Below are positions 23,117 to 33,406 of a DNA stretch of 64,000 nucleotides, one piece after another. Position 1 is the first letter of the stretch, and each line of letters begins with the position of its first letter. The position numbers were made by a program, and so were the translations under genes. The notes below the pieces were generated by a model that worked only from the letters and a program-made list of their open reading frames with translations, did not search any database and had not been told where the DNA came from. The stretch is from positions 35,366,467 through 35,430,466 of the forward strand of contig JBANSL010000004.1 in the NCBI GenBank assembly GCA_037127255.1, written 5' to 3'. The DNA comes from Persicaria tinctoria. Lineage: Eukaryota > Streptophyta > Magnoliopsida > Caryophyllales > Polygonaceae.

Positions 23117-23121
23117 AAACT

Positions 23122-23473
23122 TGATGTGGTCTAAACCAACACAAGAACAGTGTAGCCTGAACCAACCTCGCAAGTATACGAGATCAATTGAAGTATACGG
23201 GTATCGATCACGGGGATTAAATCTGTATCAATTCTTATCTAGAACTAATAAGCTAAGCCAATAAAGGGAGATTTGATTTTTCAACTAAACTAGGAAAAAC
23301 AAGCAAAAGTTATGAATAAAAGATATATGAGAAATAATTCCAGGGTTAAGGATTCCGACGACAATGCCACAAAGAATTCAACTCGATGTTCACTCGAACT
23401 TCATCTTCTTAATATGTCAAATTGAAGGTAAATTATCTAAAGTCATCACTACTCAGCTGTCGCATGTTGTAGT
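23122..23473 (-). repeat. Element D 5' LTR, distal part
   Basis: The U5 end of the LTR. Its minus strand ends CCACATCA at 23122 next to the PBS spacer. It is cut at 23473 by the LINE. 23458-23473 is one copy of the LINE target duplication. Confidence 0.85.
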
Positions 23474-23619
23474 CCGAAGAAGTAAATATATAGTTATGGT
23501 TGGAATAACCGGTTACAAAATGGCATGACCATTCTAACTATCCCTCTCTACAGACCCGAAATTCTATCTCCCACCTCCAGCTCTACTCGCTAAAGCCCAT
23601 CATAAGGAGTACCTCTAAA

Positions 23620-26600
23620 TTACCCATGCCCCCTTTGATCCGAACTCGCCACATGACACATGCGTCTAACAATGGAGAGTCGGGATCGACAACTCGTGAT
23701 AATGTGAGCTGCGCACCTAGACACATCAAAGGCCTCTTGCCTAAACACAAGCCTATTTCTCGCTTGCCAGGTAAAATAAATTCGTGCTAGAAAGCTCAAA
23801 AGATTCATTTGATATACTCGCATCTTCCTTTTCTTCTTTGTCACAGTTGCAAACCATTCGAGCCATTCCTGGATGGACCCAAATCGGCATCCAATGCCAC
23901 TCCACCCGAATACAATCGTCTGTAGTTGTAGCATGATGGGGCAAGCAAACCATAGGTGCTCAACTGTTTCGATTGCCCCCTTGCAGAGTGAACATGTCGC
24001 CACTTCTTCCCCCATCCAATGCTTCACCACATTTCCAGTTTGTAGTGTATTCTTCGCTGCTAGCCAAGTGAAAAACGCCCACTTCCTGTTTACTAGTCGT
24101 TCCCATATCACCTCGCCCCAGCACAGCTCCGGACCACGGTGGCGTAAGATATCATAAAGCTTGGCTGATGAGATGCTGCCACTCTCACCAACTACGTCGG
24201 CAAGACTAGGTGATGGATATCATCAACATCCAAAAGCAAGCTGTGCAGCTCTCCTTTAATATTCAAAATAGCTTTCCAAAGCCAAGAGTCATGAATTCCC
24301 GACCTTGCTTCCCACCATCTGTTGTCCCGCACATGATTAGATGAGCACCATCGCAACCAGACACTCGGCTTTTGCTGCACCAGGTCACCCCATAGCTTGG
24401 CAAAGATACTCTTATTCCAAGCATGCAGCTCACGGATGCCCAGCCCCCCCTCAGCAGTTGGCCTGGTGCACTCATTCCACGCGACAAGATATCTCTTACC
24501 TTCCAGATTACCATTCCTTTGGAATGGTAATCTGGAAGGTAAGAGATATCTAGATATTTCACAGGCAAATCCCCTCTAACAAACCCTAGTTGTTGGACAA
24601 TAGCATCAGCTACATCGTCCGAGCACCCAGAAAGATACACCGTGCTCTTATCAACATTTGCTCGGAGTCCAGAGATCACGAAAAACCTATCAAGACAGGC
24701 CTTTACCACACTCATAGAGTGGATATCCACATGACAAAAAATCAGTAAGTCATCCGCAAAAGCAAGATGAGTGAGTTGAGCATTCTTGCACTTCGAATGG
24801 TATTTGAACCCTGGTTTCGACGCTTCTAAGTGTAGCATCCTACTAAGCATTTCCATACACATGACAAACAAGTAGGGGGAGAGGGGATCCCCCTGCCTTA
24901 ATCCTCGTCTACCAGGGAAGAACCCCTCCGGCACGTCATTGATAAGGATAGAAAACATAGGGGTCGACACACATTCCATAATCAAACAAATCATGGTGTC
25001 TGGCAATTCCAAATATATCAAGGTCTCCCTCACAAAATCCCAGCTCAAATAATCATATGCTTTCTGAAGGTCAACCTTGATCGTACATCTGGGAGAGCCC
25101 CGTTTCGTGCCATATCCATACACAATCTCAGTAGCTACTGCCGTATTATAAGCAAGAGAACGGTCGGGTATGAAAGCACTCTGGTTATCAGAAATTATCC
25201 CATTCAACAGATTCTTCAATCTCCCAGCAAGGAGCTTAGTTACCACCTTCAGTATTGTATTACAACATGAAATTGGCCTAGGGTCCTTAACAAGAGTCGG
25301 ATTTTTGAGTTTTGGGATGAGCGAGATAAAGGTAGCATTAAACTGTTTCAGAAGCTTCCCATGTCTGAAGATCTCCCTAATAGCTTCACATGTGTCCACT
25401 CCCACAATTTTCCAAGCATCCTTGAAGAACTGGCTACCAAATCCATCCGGTCCAGGCGACTTATTCGCCCCTATCGACCAAACCTTCTTTCTTATCTCAT
25501 CATAGCTGGGTAAGCATCATAGAGCTAACGCCTGTTCAGCAGCAAAACAATTACCAGGTGGCAAATTAAGCCGACTACTAGTCATATATTCTGAAGAGAG
25601 CAAATCTGTGAAAAAACCCAAGATATGCGCTCTGATCTGCTCTTCATCTTCCATTTCGATCCCAGCATGGTCCCTCATGATCAAAATAGAGTTCCTTGCC
25701 TGTCGTTCCTTCACACTGCGATAAAACATGGATGAGGTCTCCTCTCCCATGGTAAGCCAATGAAGCTTAGATTTCTGTGCTGATAAGCTGAGCAGCCTAC
25801 CAATATTCTATCTTAACTCTCTCTCAGTAGTAGCTATCGCATCACCAAGTGCAGCATTGTCCAAATTTGTCCTGAGTTGTAGCTGTAGCTCGTGCAATGT
25901 GTCCTTGTTCAGTTTTATGACAGTTTGGAGCTCAGGGAAGTGCGCTTTATCCCATGGCTTCAGCGCTTCCTTGACATTTTTCAGTATTTTAGCAAGCTTG
26001 AACTGCCGAGAACCAACCATATCTTCTGTCCATGCAGCTGTCACAATAGCATCAAACTCACGTTCCTTTCCCCAGAAATTTTTATATTTAAATGGGTACC
26101 TTCGCCTACATGGTTTGTTCTTGAGTATGATTACCGTCGGGGAATGGTCCATAACACTAGGAGTGTTAAAGAAAGCCTTAGAATTCTCATATATGTCCAT
26201 CCATTCATCATTTATCATTACTCGATCCAGTTTTCTTTCCATTTTTGCATCTTCTTTCTGTCTATTATGCAAGGTCAGTTGTGCTCCTGTGTATGGGAGA
26301 TCAAATATGCTACAATCCTCCATGACTGAAATTAGTTCTGCAAATTCATCCCCATGGCCTCTAGTACATGGCCACTTCTTTTCTGGTTTAAGAATGCAAT
26401 TTAGGTCACCAAGAACAGCCCACGGGACACTATTTTGTGCAGCCAGATTTCTCAGATCATTCCACAAGGGAACTCTGTCAGATTTCGCATTATGTGCATA
26501 TACGAATGTAGCAGCAAAGAGATACTTCTTATCTTTCAACTCAACCATGCAATGAATATACTGTTCTTCTATCTTCAAGATGTCAACACTGAAAACTTGT

Positions 26601-26833
26601 GGATTCCAACTAACCCAAATCCGACCCTTGGCATCACTTCTGCTGTTCTCACAAACCTGCTAATCTCGCATCAGACGGCCTTTCACATCCTCAAAATTCT
26701 CCTGAACTAATTTTGTTTCCAATAACCTTATAAGCCTAATTTCATTATCAAAACAATAGCTAGTTACTATATTATTTTTGACGAGATCCTTGATGCCCGC
26801 TATGTTCCAAGAAGCAATTTTGACTCTATCCAT
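23620..26833 (-). pseudogene. LINE ORF2: endonuclease, reverse transcriptase, zf-RVT
   Basis: ATG at 26833 (MDRVKIASWNIAG). The endonuclease half shows LLETK, GRIWVSWNP, WAVLGDLNC, LDRVMIN and MDHSP (usual SDHSP). Frame is held from 26833 to about 24560, with stops at 26662-26660, 25810-25808 and 25519-25517. RT blocks: LIPKLKNP, DPRPISCCN, NQSAFIPDRS, VDLQKAYDYLSWDF, GLRQGDPLSPYLF and LAFADDLLIF (FADD box near 24755). After VKYL at about 24560 the expected sequence is replaced by an inverted repeat, then resumes in other frames (KPSVWLRWC at 24192-24380; the zf-RVT block KWAFFTWLAAKNTL, CSLC, EHLWFACP in 23620-24111). Confidence 0.88.
24487..24551. repeat. Perfect 31 bp inverted repeat with TTT loop in LINE ORF2
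   Basis: Arm 24487-24517 is the exact reverse complement of 24521-24551, with TTT between. The arm begins AGATATCTCTTACC. It sits at a point where LINE ORF2 loses the region expected between the VKYLG-type block and the GLGIRELHAWN-type block, so it marks a deletion or rearrangement junction. In the ORF2 frame the arm reads as non-LINE residues (SYLPDYHS, WKVRDI). Confidence 0.95.
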
Positions 26834-28358
26834 TCAAACCATTCCTGTGAGTGCTACCCTCACTGCCAATTCTACGAGAATCAGACCCTTGTTGTCCTAT
26901 TTCCATAGATTCCTCCCCTTCAGCTTGATTGAGTATTGCAAAAACTGATTGAGACACCAAGTACGTTTCATCTGCCTTCCCTTTGCCCTTATCAATAGAT
27001 ACATTCGGTAATCTTCCACTCGCTCTGCCCATGACTTTGCTCCAGCTGTTCGGACCATCCACATTAACCTGCTCGATAACCTGTGTACCACTATTTGCCC
27101 TTTCTTCCTCTGCTACTGTCAAAATATCAGCATAACTAGTGCCAGCACAAGTGTCCCTGGATTGAATTTCCGAGCATTTGTTGTCCCCTTCATCTCCACC
27201 TACTAAATTAAATGCTGCACCTACTCGCATATCATTAATAATCTTCGCTGTGTACTCCGAGGGGCCAACAGGTACCCAAACTGCATTATTTTTAGCCTTC
27301 TCAACCCATATGCCCTGCTTTGGTTCATAATTTCTTCTCGTAACAGCAGAAACATGTTGCCTATTCTCCAAATTGTGCTTATTCTGACTGCCCAGCAAAT
27401 TTCTCCTACCACACCCATTCTCAAATTGGCCAAACTGCCTGCATAACCCGCATTTATCTGGTAACCATTCAAACACTATCCTTTCTTGGTAAACTGACCC
27501 ATCTGTGTTTTCTATCTCCACCGAGTCAAGTCCTATCTCATCCACTGTGACCTCTATAAGCATTTGAGCGTATGAGAGACACTCCCCTCTTGAAGTTTTC
27601 CCATCAATGCACAATGGGGTTCCTATAGCACTCCCCAATCTACTCAGATTTGTGTTTGTCAGTAGTGTAGGATCCGGATCTGGTACTGTTACCCAACAAG
27701 GAATTCTATCAAACGCACTCCACGCAATCGGCATACCCACTGACCACCTCTTCAGGATAAGCGGTTTCGATCCTTGTATGTTCCACGGTCCATTACCAAG
27801 AACCCAGTTCAAATCTTTCTCCGTTCGGAATCGAAAAACAAAAACCCCATTAGCTTTCCTGAACATCGTGGGGCTCTCAACAGACCATTCCAAGTCCACC
27901 AGTTCTTTAACCACCCCATATGGCACCTGGTACCCAGCAACCACTACAACCAGTATCGGCTCCAAGCATTTCCTTGATTCTACTACATCCTCTTCCCTAA
28001 TCTTCAGCTTTCCTTTCTGCACATCCGGGAAGAAGGTCAATTTTTCCGCCGTGGTGATATCTCTGTTCCCCGGTGACCTCAATCTGGCCTGCTCTTGAAT
28101 GGTACGCCTCTTTTCTATGATACTTCGCCTTAGGGTTTCAGCAAAAGAGAGGGCTTTCGTCTCCGAGGGCAAGCACTGACTCCCAGGAAGAGGACCACCC
28201 TCCGCCGACGCATGACCACCCACCTCGCCTTGCAACTCAGAACCCTTATCTTCCACGGAGTCTCCAGTAGCATTCTTCTTCCCCGAGCTATTCCCTTTAT
28301 CATCAGAGACTCCACTTCCCTGTTTCCTGTCCGTACTCACACTTCTCTTTCTGCCCAT
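26826..28358 (-). CDS. LINE ORF1: DUF4283-type RNA-binding protein with degenerate zinc knuckle
   Basis: Open frame of 510 codons from the ATG at 28358 (MGRKRSVSTD). The frame is open back to 28496, but the first residues there read the presumed leader, so the inner ATG is preferred. Residues about 100-330 show the plant LINE DUF4283 pattern (LEWSVESPTMFRKANGVFVF, WVLGNGPWNIQGSKPLIL, RIPCWVTV). The knuckle reads CGLCRQFGQFENGC, with Gln where the zinc-binding His is expected. ORF1 proteins coat LINE RNA. The last 8 bases overlap the ORF2 start (ATGGATAG). Confidence 0.83.
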   Translation of the reverse strand: MGRKRSVSTDRKQGSGVSDDKGNSSGKKNATGDSVEDKGSELQGEVGGHASAEGGPLPGSQCLPSETKALSFAETLRRSIIEKRRTIQEQARLRSPGNRDITTAEKLTFFPDVQKGKLKIREEDVVESRKCLEPILVVVVAGYQVPYGVVKELVDLEWSVESPTMFRKANGVFVFRFRTEKDLNWVLGNGPWNIQGSKPLILKRWSVGMPIAWSAFDRIPCWVTVPDPDPTLLTNTNLSRLGSAIGTPLCIDGKTSRGECLSYAQMLIEVTVDEIGLDSVEIENTDGSVYQERIVFEWLPDKCGLCRQFGQFENGCGRRNLLGSQNKHNLENRQHVSAVTRRNYEPKQGIWVEKAKNNAVWVPVGPSEYTAKIINDMRVGAAFNLVGGDEGDNKCSEIQSRDTCAGTSYADILTVAEEERANSGTQVIEQVNVDGPNSWSKVMGRASGRLPNVSIDKGKGKADETYLVSQSVFAILNQAEGEESMEIGQQGSDSRRIGSEGSTHRNGLNG

Positions 28359-28513
28359 GCTCGAACGGCCGCCGGCACGACCACCGTGGGGGTGAAGCCG
28401 GTGGCGGCGCGTGCACGAGGAGGGAGAACCCTCAAACCCCACAATCGCTCTAAAATCGCATGTACGGACAGAAGCTAAAGAGAAAGATACGAACAAAGGG
28501 AAAGATACTTGTT

Positions 28514-29747
28514 TGTCGCGTGTTGTAGTGATTGTATCTAAATTAACAAAATCTAGACCCTTTAAGTTCTTTATATGCCTTTGGAGAAAATCAATTAAAC
28601 TTTCGTTGTCGCGTTCTGCCTAACTGATTCAAACCTAAGAATCTACGATAATTTATTAATCCTCAAGAGTCCTCAACAATCGTTTAAATGTCACAATAAC
28701 AATTGTTGATTCCTCAAGTTCAATCCTAGGGTTCCAATAGACACAATTCCCCTTTCGGGTTCATGAAATCCATCCAGGTATCCAATTTTAATTCTCAACG
28801 GTAGCATCTCGAATCTAAAAAGGATTCTAATCGATTGACATCAATTAGGTAAAGCAACTAGGATCAAATCAATTCATAGAATTCAGATAAAGTTCAAGCA
28901 ACCATCGAAATCAAACAAATTGCGACATTGTCGGGTTCACCCTAACCCTAGAACGGAGAATTTAGCCAAGCATGGAAGAATTCATCATCAAATCACTAAA
29001 TTGAAACATGGAAATAGATAGAAAAGCACATACTAAAGGGGAAATACCAATCTTGAATTGAAACAATGTAATCTCCAAGCAAATCTACCCAAAGTTCTCC
29101 CAAATCTAACTTCACAAAGGGTCTGAAAGCAAACGTTCCAACGAGGGTTTCCCGAGAGCCCTAAAGAAATGTTTCCGCCCCCTTTTATAGTCCGGGACAT
29201 TCGCTAATATAATATTATAAAACCCCTAAAATAATAATAAACTAATGTCAGAAGAAACCGGGTCGAAATCAGTCGAATCTGTCCGAGCTGAAGGGTGCAC
29301 GCCTGCGCGCCTCTGGTGCACGCCCGCGCACCTATCCTCTAATGGCTTTCTTCTCTGGTCGAGCTTCTGCACGCCCGTGCGGCTATGGTGCACGCCCGTG
29401 CACTTCTGTTTTGCCGTGAAGCCCATGATGTACGACCGCCTTGCTCCTTATGCTATTGCTTCTTCGCCTTTTGTCCTCGTTCCTCCTATATGATTTCCGC
29501 TCGGCTCTTCTTAGGTTATGTACCCCTCTCACATGTCCTCTAGCAATCTCCGCTTAGCTCCCGAAAACTCCTGAAAACACCACCAAAAAGACAGTAGATC
29601 TCTATCCTAGAAACAAACCGAAAAAACTCTAAAAACACATAAACGACATGACAAAAGACACAAAACTATGCTAAATGCATGTCCTAAATCATGCAAATAA
29701 CCTATGCTAAATGCATGTCCTAAATAATGCAAATTATGATAACATCA
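28514..29747 (-). repeat. Element D 5' LTR, proximal part (U3, R)
   Basis: The rest of the LTR, starting on the minus strand with TGATGTTATCA at 29747. It carries a TATA box and a cluster of CpG-rich, nearly self-complementary units (GTGCACGCCCGCGCAC and variants) at about 29293-29402, roughly 100-215 bp upstream of the TATA box. 28514-28529 is the second LINE target duplication. Total LTR length without the LINE is about 1.57 kb. Confidence 0.85.
29181..29189 (-). promoter_or_regulatory. LTR TATA box, element D
   Basis: TATAAAAGG on the minus strand in context CCCGGACTATAAAAGGGGGC. A good match to a plant core promoter, at the expected position between U3 and the leader. Confidence 0.75.
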
Positions 29748-30099
29748 ATTTGTTTTGCCAAATCAAAATATATTTACACCGATCATTTTGTCTTTAATTT
29801 GGCCAATACAATCACCGGTTGTATTTGGTAGGCAACTATCATCTCAATCCAATACAATACCATATCATTTACAACTTAACAAAAATAAAATAGATCGAAT
29901 TCTATACGATATCAATTGAGCCATTTTTATGTCATGACAAATAAAGTTTTTATATTTCCTTTTGAAATGGTAATTAGTTGAACGACCAATAGATTAATTA
30001 AGTAGTTCAATTTGAAGTCATTATATTTTGCTATGTGACTTCATATTTCGTTAATTTTAGATGCTAAGTGAGATAAATAAAGTATCGTATATAAAAATA
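29748..30099. other. AT-rich flank between D and H, nothing recognised
   Basis: About 350 bp of AT-rich DNA outside element D. No ORF, TIR or repeat is recognised. The first bases ATTTG would be the target duplication of D, but the other end is outside the window. Confidence 0.5.
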
Positions 30100-30205
30100 G
30101 GGAAATTTATATAAAAAAAAATCACCCGTTAAATATAGACTTTCACACTTAACCATCCGATAAATACCAAATTACAAAAAACGACCCATTAAATGGTTTT
30201 GTTCA
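30100..30205 (+). repeat. Element H left terminal inverted repeat
   Basis: Pairs with 48065-48162. The left copy reads GGGAAATTTATATAAAA, then ACCCGTTAAATATAGAC, then CACTTAACCATCC and CCCATTAAATGG. Divergence is substantial, mostly small indels. Confidence 0.65.
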
Positions 30206-30853
30206 CATATCACTATCCACCACATATTTCCATTAGAATTCCATTAAATATAGTATATTTTAATATTTATACTTAAAATTTAATGTTTAAACTTGAATAT
30301 ATTTAAATTAAATTTATCGTATGGATAAAAAAATTATATTTATATATTAGGGGGAAAATGTGTAATAATTTTAAATTCTATATTTATTTGGAAGGTTTCT
30401 AACTGTGGAAAATATTATTGAATTTTATTTAAAAATTAAATCAAACTTTCATAAAAATACTTTGAATAAAAAAATACTTTTGAGCCTGAATTTTTTTTTA
30501 AAAAAATATTTAGATAATATTTTCATTTTTATTATATAGTTTATATGTTTAAAAATGAAAGAAAATGAGGCATAAATTATAAATATAAAAAACGATATTA
30601 AATTTAAACAATGCTAATGACTTATAAACTTATTTTAATTTTGATTAAAAAGTAGTCTATAAGGTATTTTTAAAATTTTATAACCATTTTTAGGAATAAT
30701 AGGAGAATTTGTTCATATATACATCAAGTTTTTTAAATAATATTTTTTTAATTCTGGTAAAATAATTAAATCTATTTGGAGATTCTAATTAAATATAAAG
30801 CATAAAATATTATAATATCATATATATATATATATATTACATATATATATATA
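30206..30853. other. Very AT-rich interior of H
   Basis: About 650 bp of AT-rich DNA with no recognisable coding sequence, ending in an (AT)n tract at about 30820-30853 that served as the target of element E. Confidence 0.5.
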
Positions 30854-31182
30854 GGGTTACTTCAAATGTAAAAACTCCTTAACGTGTAAAATTTGCTTAT
30901 CATGTAAAATTTGCTAATGGGCCTAATTTCATTAGTAGAATATCTGCCCCCCTTGCCCATGTGTGTGCCCCCCTTGCCCCCCTTCTCGGACCAGATTTTA
31001 AATTTTTTTTTTTTTTTTTTGTCCCTGAATTTTTTTTCGTGTTAACACTTTCTGCTGTGCAAGTATAACTTGCTTTTGTGCACATATAACATCTTATTGT
31101 GCAAATATAAGTTTATTTTGTGCAGACATAATAATTCATTATGGGGTAAATAGGTAAATGTGCTTATTTCAATTATAAAAAT

Positions 31183-31380
31183 TTATAATTGAAATATGTT
31201 TAATTTATGGGTAAATTGGTAAATATGTCTAATTTTATGGGTAAATGCACTTTTTCCTGTTTTCGACACCTTTTGTTGTGCAAATATAAACTGTATAAAT
31301 AAAATGATAAAGTGCAAGAATAAAATCACGATGTGTATGAGTAATAATATGAAGTGCACAATTAAGGTTATTTTTAATGT
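31183..31380. other. GTGCA-type degenerate repeats, first block of E
   Basis: AT-rich sequence with recurring GTGCAAATATAA and AAGTGCA words. Its first part is also present inverted in F at about 47640-47830. No gene. Confidence 0.6.
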
Positions 31381-31574
31381 GTTTTGACTCAATTTTCGTC
31401 GGCGTCGCATCGGGGGGTCTGGGGGCGGACTTATCGTCTTTTTGTTTGAGGGGATTACGAGGGCTGAGATGCCCACCTCATGTTCCCGGGAAGGTGCTGC
31501 GTGTAATTTTATCTTCGTTTTTTGCTACTTACATCCATTTCCCTCGCTTCCATTGTGTCATATGTGTCATTAAA

Positions 31575-31645
31575 AGCCTATTAGCTCAAAATGGGAGAGC
31601 AATGTGCCTACCCACAAAGATGCGGGTTCAAACCCCGTATAGGCT
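31575..31645 (+). other. tRNA-like sequence 1 (element E)
   Basis: 71 nt that can be laid out as a tRNA: acceptor arm AGCCTAT pairs fully with ATAGGCT, D arm GCTC/GAGC, and T arm GCGGG-TTCAAAC-CCCGT. Box A (TAGCTCAAAATGG) and box B (GGTTCAAAC) of an RNA polymerase III promoter are near consensus. The anticodon stem does not pair well and position 33 is not T, so I call it tRNA-derived and not a working tRNA gene. It lies in a segment of E (about 31290-31690) that is absent from F. Confidence 0.65.
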
Positions 31646-31682
31646 ATCTATGTGGTATCTCTTATTATGTTTCTCTTCGTGA

Positions 31683-32010
31683 ATAGTATAAGGTGCAAAA
31701 ATAAAGTTATAATGTGCATTTGTGCAACTGTGAAGTGCCTTTGTGCAAATGTGAAGTGCATCTGTGCAACTGTGAAGTGCATTTGTTCAACTTTAAAGTG
31801 CATTTGTGCAACTTTAGAGTGCAAATATAAGAACATAAAGTGTGAAAATAAAATTGTAATGTGCACATTTAGAATACAAGTGTGCAAAAGTAGGATACAA
31901 TTGTGCAAATTTAAACTACAATTGTGCAAAAGTAGATACAATTGTGCAAATTAAAAGTAAGATAGAATTGTGCAAAAGTAGGATACAATTGTGCATAACT
32001 AAGATTATAA
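31683..32010. repeat. Degenerate GTGCAA tandem array in E
   Basis: About 330 bp of recurring TGTGCAACTGTGAAGTGCAT-type units of roughly 20-22 bp. The inverted counterpart in F is at about 47400-47635. ORFs through it (cysteine-rich on one strand, leucine/histidine-rich on the other) simply translate the repeat. Confidence 0.8.
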
Positions 32011-32057
32011 TGTGCATGATTAGCAATTTGCGATTGTTGCGCTCTTGTCTATTATGT

Positions 32058-32127
32058 AACCTATGTGGGATTTGAACCCACATCTTTGTGCAAACGCACA
32101 TTGCTCTGCCAATTGAGCTAATATGCT
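32058..32127 (-). other. tRNA-like sequence 2 (element E)
   Basis: Minus-strand, 70 nt, with TAGCTCAATTGGCAGAGCA (box A) and GGGTTCAAATCCCAC (box B and T arm). Acceptor AGCATAT pairs with ATAGGTT only partly. It is the family copy: F has the same sequence in plus orientation at 34750, split by element G. The anticodon arm is degenerate (TGTGC/GCACA with a 4 nt loop). Confidence 0.65.
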
Positions 32128-32169
32128 AAATTATGATTTTAATGCTAAAATTGAATAACCCAATCGACC

Positions 32170-32650
32170 TAAAGCATATCGCAATAAAATTCTAAAATTC
32201 AATTAGCTCATGATTCACAATCAATTTGACAATTCTATGAACATGAAATTAGCTCCAAATCAACCCAACATCACAACCATCTCATCAATTTCAATCAATT
32301 TGGATGTTGGCAAAAACACCCCAAATTCTAAATTATATCGCAATAAAATTCTAAAATCCAATTAGATCATGATGCATAAACAATTTGACAATGCTATTAA
32401 CATGAAATTAGCTCCAAATCAACCCAACAACACAACCATATCATCAATTTCAGTCAATTTGGCTTTTGGCAAAAAACTCCAAATTCTAAAGCATATCGCA
32501 ATATAAAATTCTAAATTTCAATTAGCTCATGATCCATAAACAATTTGACAATGATATGAACTTGAAATTAGCTCAAAATCAACCCAATAACACAACCATA
32601 TCATCAATTTCAATCAATTTGGCTTTTGGCAAAAAGCCCCAAATTCCGCT
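32170..32650. repeat. Three tandem copies of a ~158 bp repeat in E
   Basis: Copies start at TATCGCAATA near 32177, 32335 and 32494. Each contains AATTAGCTCATGATCC, AATTTGACAAT, GAAATTAGCTC, AATCAACCCAA and CATCAATTTCA. The period is close to nucleosome length. F carries at least four copies inverted. Confidence 0.85.
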
Positions 32651-32699
32651 CCTAAATCAAACCCTAGGTTTTCAATCTCAATCTAAATCATTCCAACAC

Positions 32700-33404
32700 T
32701 ATTTTGTGCAAATATAATTTTAAGTTGTGCAAATATAATATTATGTTGTTCGTTTATAAACTACGAATAATTTTGTAATTTATTAAATTTAGATAAGTGC
32801 ATATTTGGGAAGAAAAGGAAAATATGGGTCAAAATTGTAATTTCATCATCATCTTCCTCACATCGCATGTAAGCCTCCGATTAGAAATGGTGGTTACACC
32901 GGTGGACTTCGGCAAGCTCCCGGTGCTAGGCTAGGGCACGGCGGCACAAGCGGGGGACAGATACGGGACCGTGGGGGCGTGAATAGTCCGTTGGTGGCAA
33001 TCGTTGGTGGCTTCGGTGGCGGCAAGGCAGTGGTCGCAGGCGGCGAAGGGAGCTCCGGTGTTGTTGGAAAAGGAGAAAATTGTTGGCGATTCCGACGATT
33101 CCGATGAGGATTCCGGTGATGGCGAGGAGGAGAAGCAGGATCCAAACCCGCCTTGTCGAATTGACCAATGCTCGATGCTCGATTTCGGCGATTGCGATGA
33201 TTCCGACGATTGCGATGGAGGAGTTCGATTCTGATGATTGCGAGGATTTCGACGAGGAATATTTCGGCGATTTACACCACCTAGTCTGATGCTCGATGAC
33301 CTGCCTCCTGCCATGCTCGATGCCCGGCAATTGAGACTTCGCCCAAGCCATGTTCGCTTCTGAATTTTTGCACAGAGGAAGGAAGGGCACGGGTCCGGCT
33401 TTCC
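32700..33404. other. GC-rich cargo segment of E
   Basis: After the shared backbone ends at about 32690, E carries sequence with no counterpart in F. The part at about 32880-33400 is GC-rich with recurring TCGGAATC/GATTCCG words, in a strongly AT-rich element. The minus strand can be read as serine-rich ORFs from 33390, but no domain is recognised. It may be captured host DNA. Confidence 0.5.
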
Positions 33405-33406
33405 AA

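Larger units (their letters stand above)
23474..28513 (-). mobile_element. Plant LINE (L1-like), near full length
   Basis: A 5.04 kb non-LTR retrotransposon in the LTR of D. It is flanked by a 16 bp duplication starting TGTCGC at 23458-23473 and 28514-28529 (one mismatch). Minus strand: ORF1 (nucleic-acid-binding, DUF4283-type plus knuckle), ORF2 (APE endonuclease, RT, zf-RVT). The 5' end retains ORF1 from close to the boundary, so 5' truncation is small. No poly(A) tail is visible next to the 23473 boundary. ORF2 has three in-frame stops and a rearranged segment with a perfect hairpin, so it is inactive. Confidence 0.88.
1..29747 (-). mobile_element. Element D: Athila/Tat-like Ty3/gypsy retrotransposon, nested, partial
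   Basis: A minus-strand LTR retrotransposon enters the window in its RNase H region at base 1 and ends with its 5' LTR at 29747. Order on the minus strand: LTR (29747 to 23122, split by a LINE), tRNA-Asp PBS, gag, aspartic protease, RT and RNase H (19347 jumping to 246). Integrase and the 3' LTR lie beyond the left edge. The LTR begins TGATGT and ends ACATCA on the minus strand. Reading D across A restores a continuous RNase H reading frame (CDASDF, then AVGAVLGQ), which shows that D was the target of A. Gag carries a stop and the gag, protease and RT frames do not join, so D is decayed. Confidence 0.9.

Noticed and set aside
25857..26710. Plus-strand ORFs of up to 232 codons across the LINE endonuclease region
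   Set aside because: They are antisense shadows of LINE ORF2, which has clear endonuclease motifs on the minus strand.
31575..31645. Functional tRNA gene
   Set aside because: Acceptor, D and T arms fit, but the anticodon stem does not pair and T33 is absent. The sequence recurs inside transposon copies, so it is called tRNA-like.
31652..31954. Cysteine-rich ORF (about 100 codons) and its antisense partner 31648-31941
   Set aside because: Both are direct translations of the GTGCAA repeat and are not conserved as proteins.
32894..33390. Serine-rich ORFs in the E cargo as a protein-coding gene
   Set aside because: Three overlapping frames on two strands are equally open because of GATTCCGA-type low-complexity repeats. 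There is no start context and no domain.
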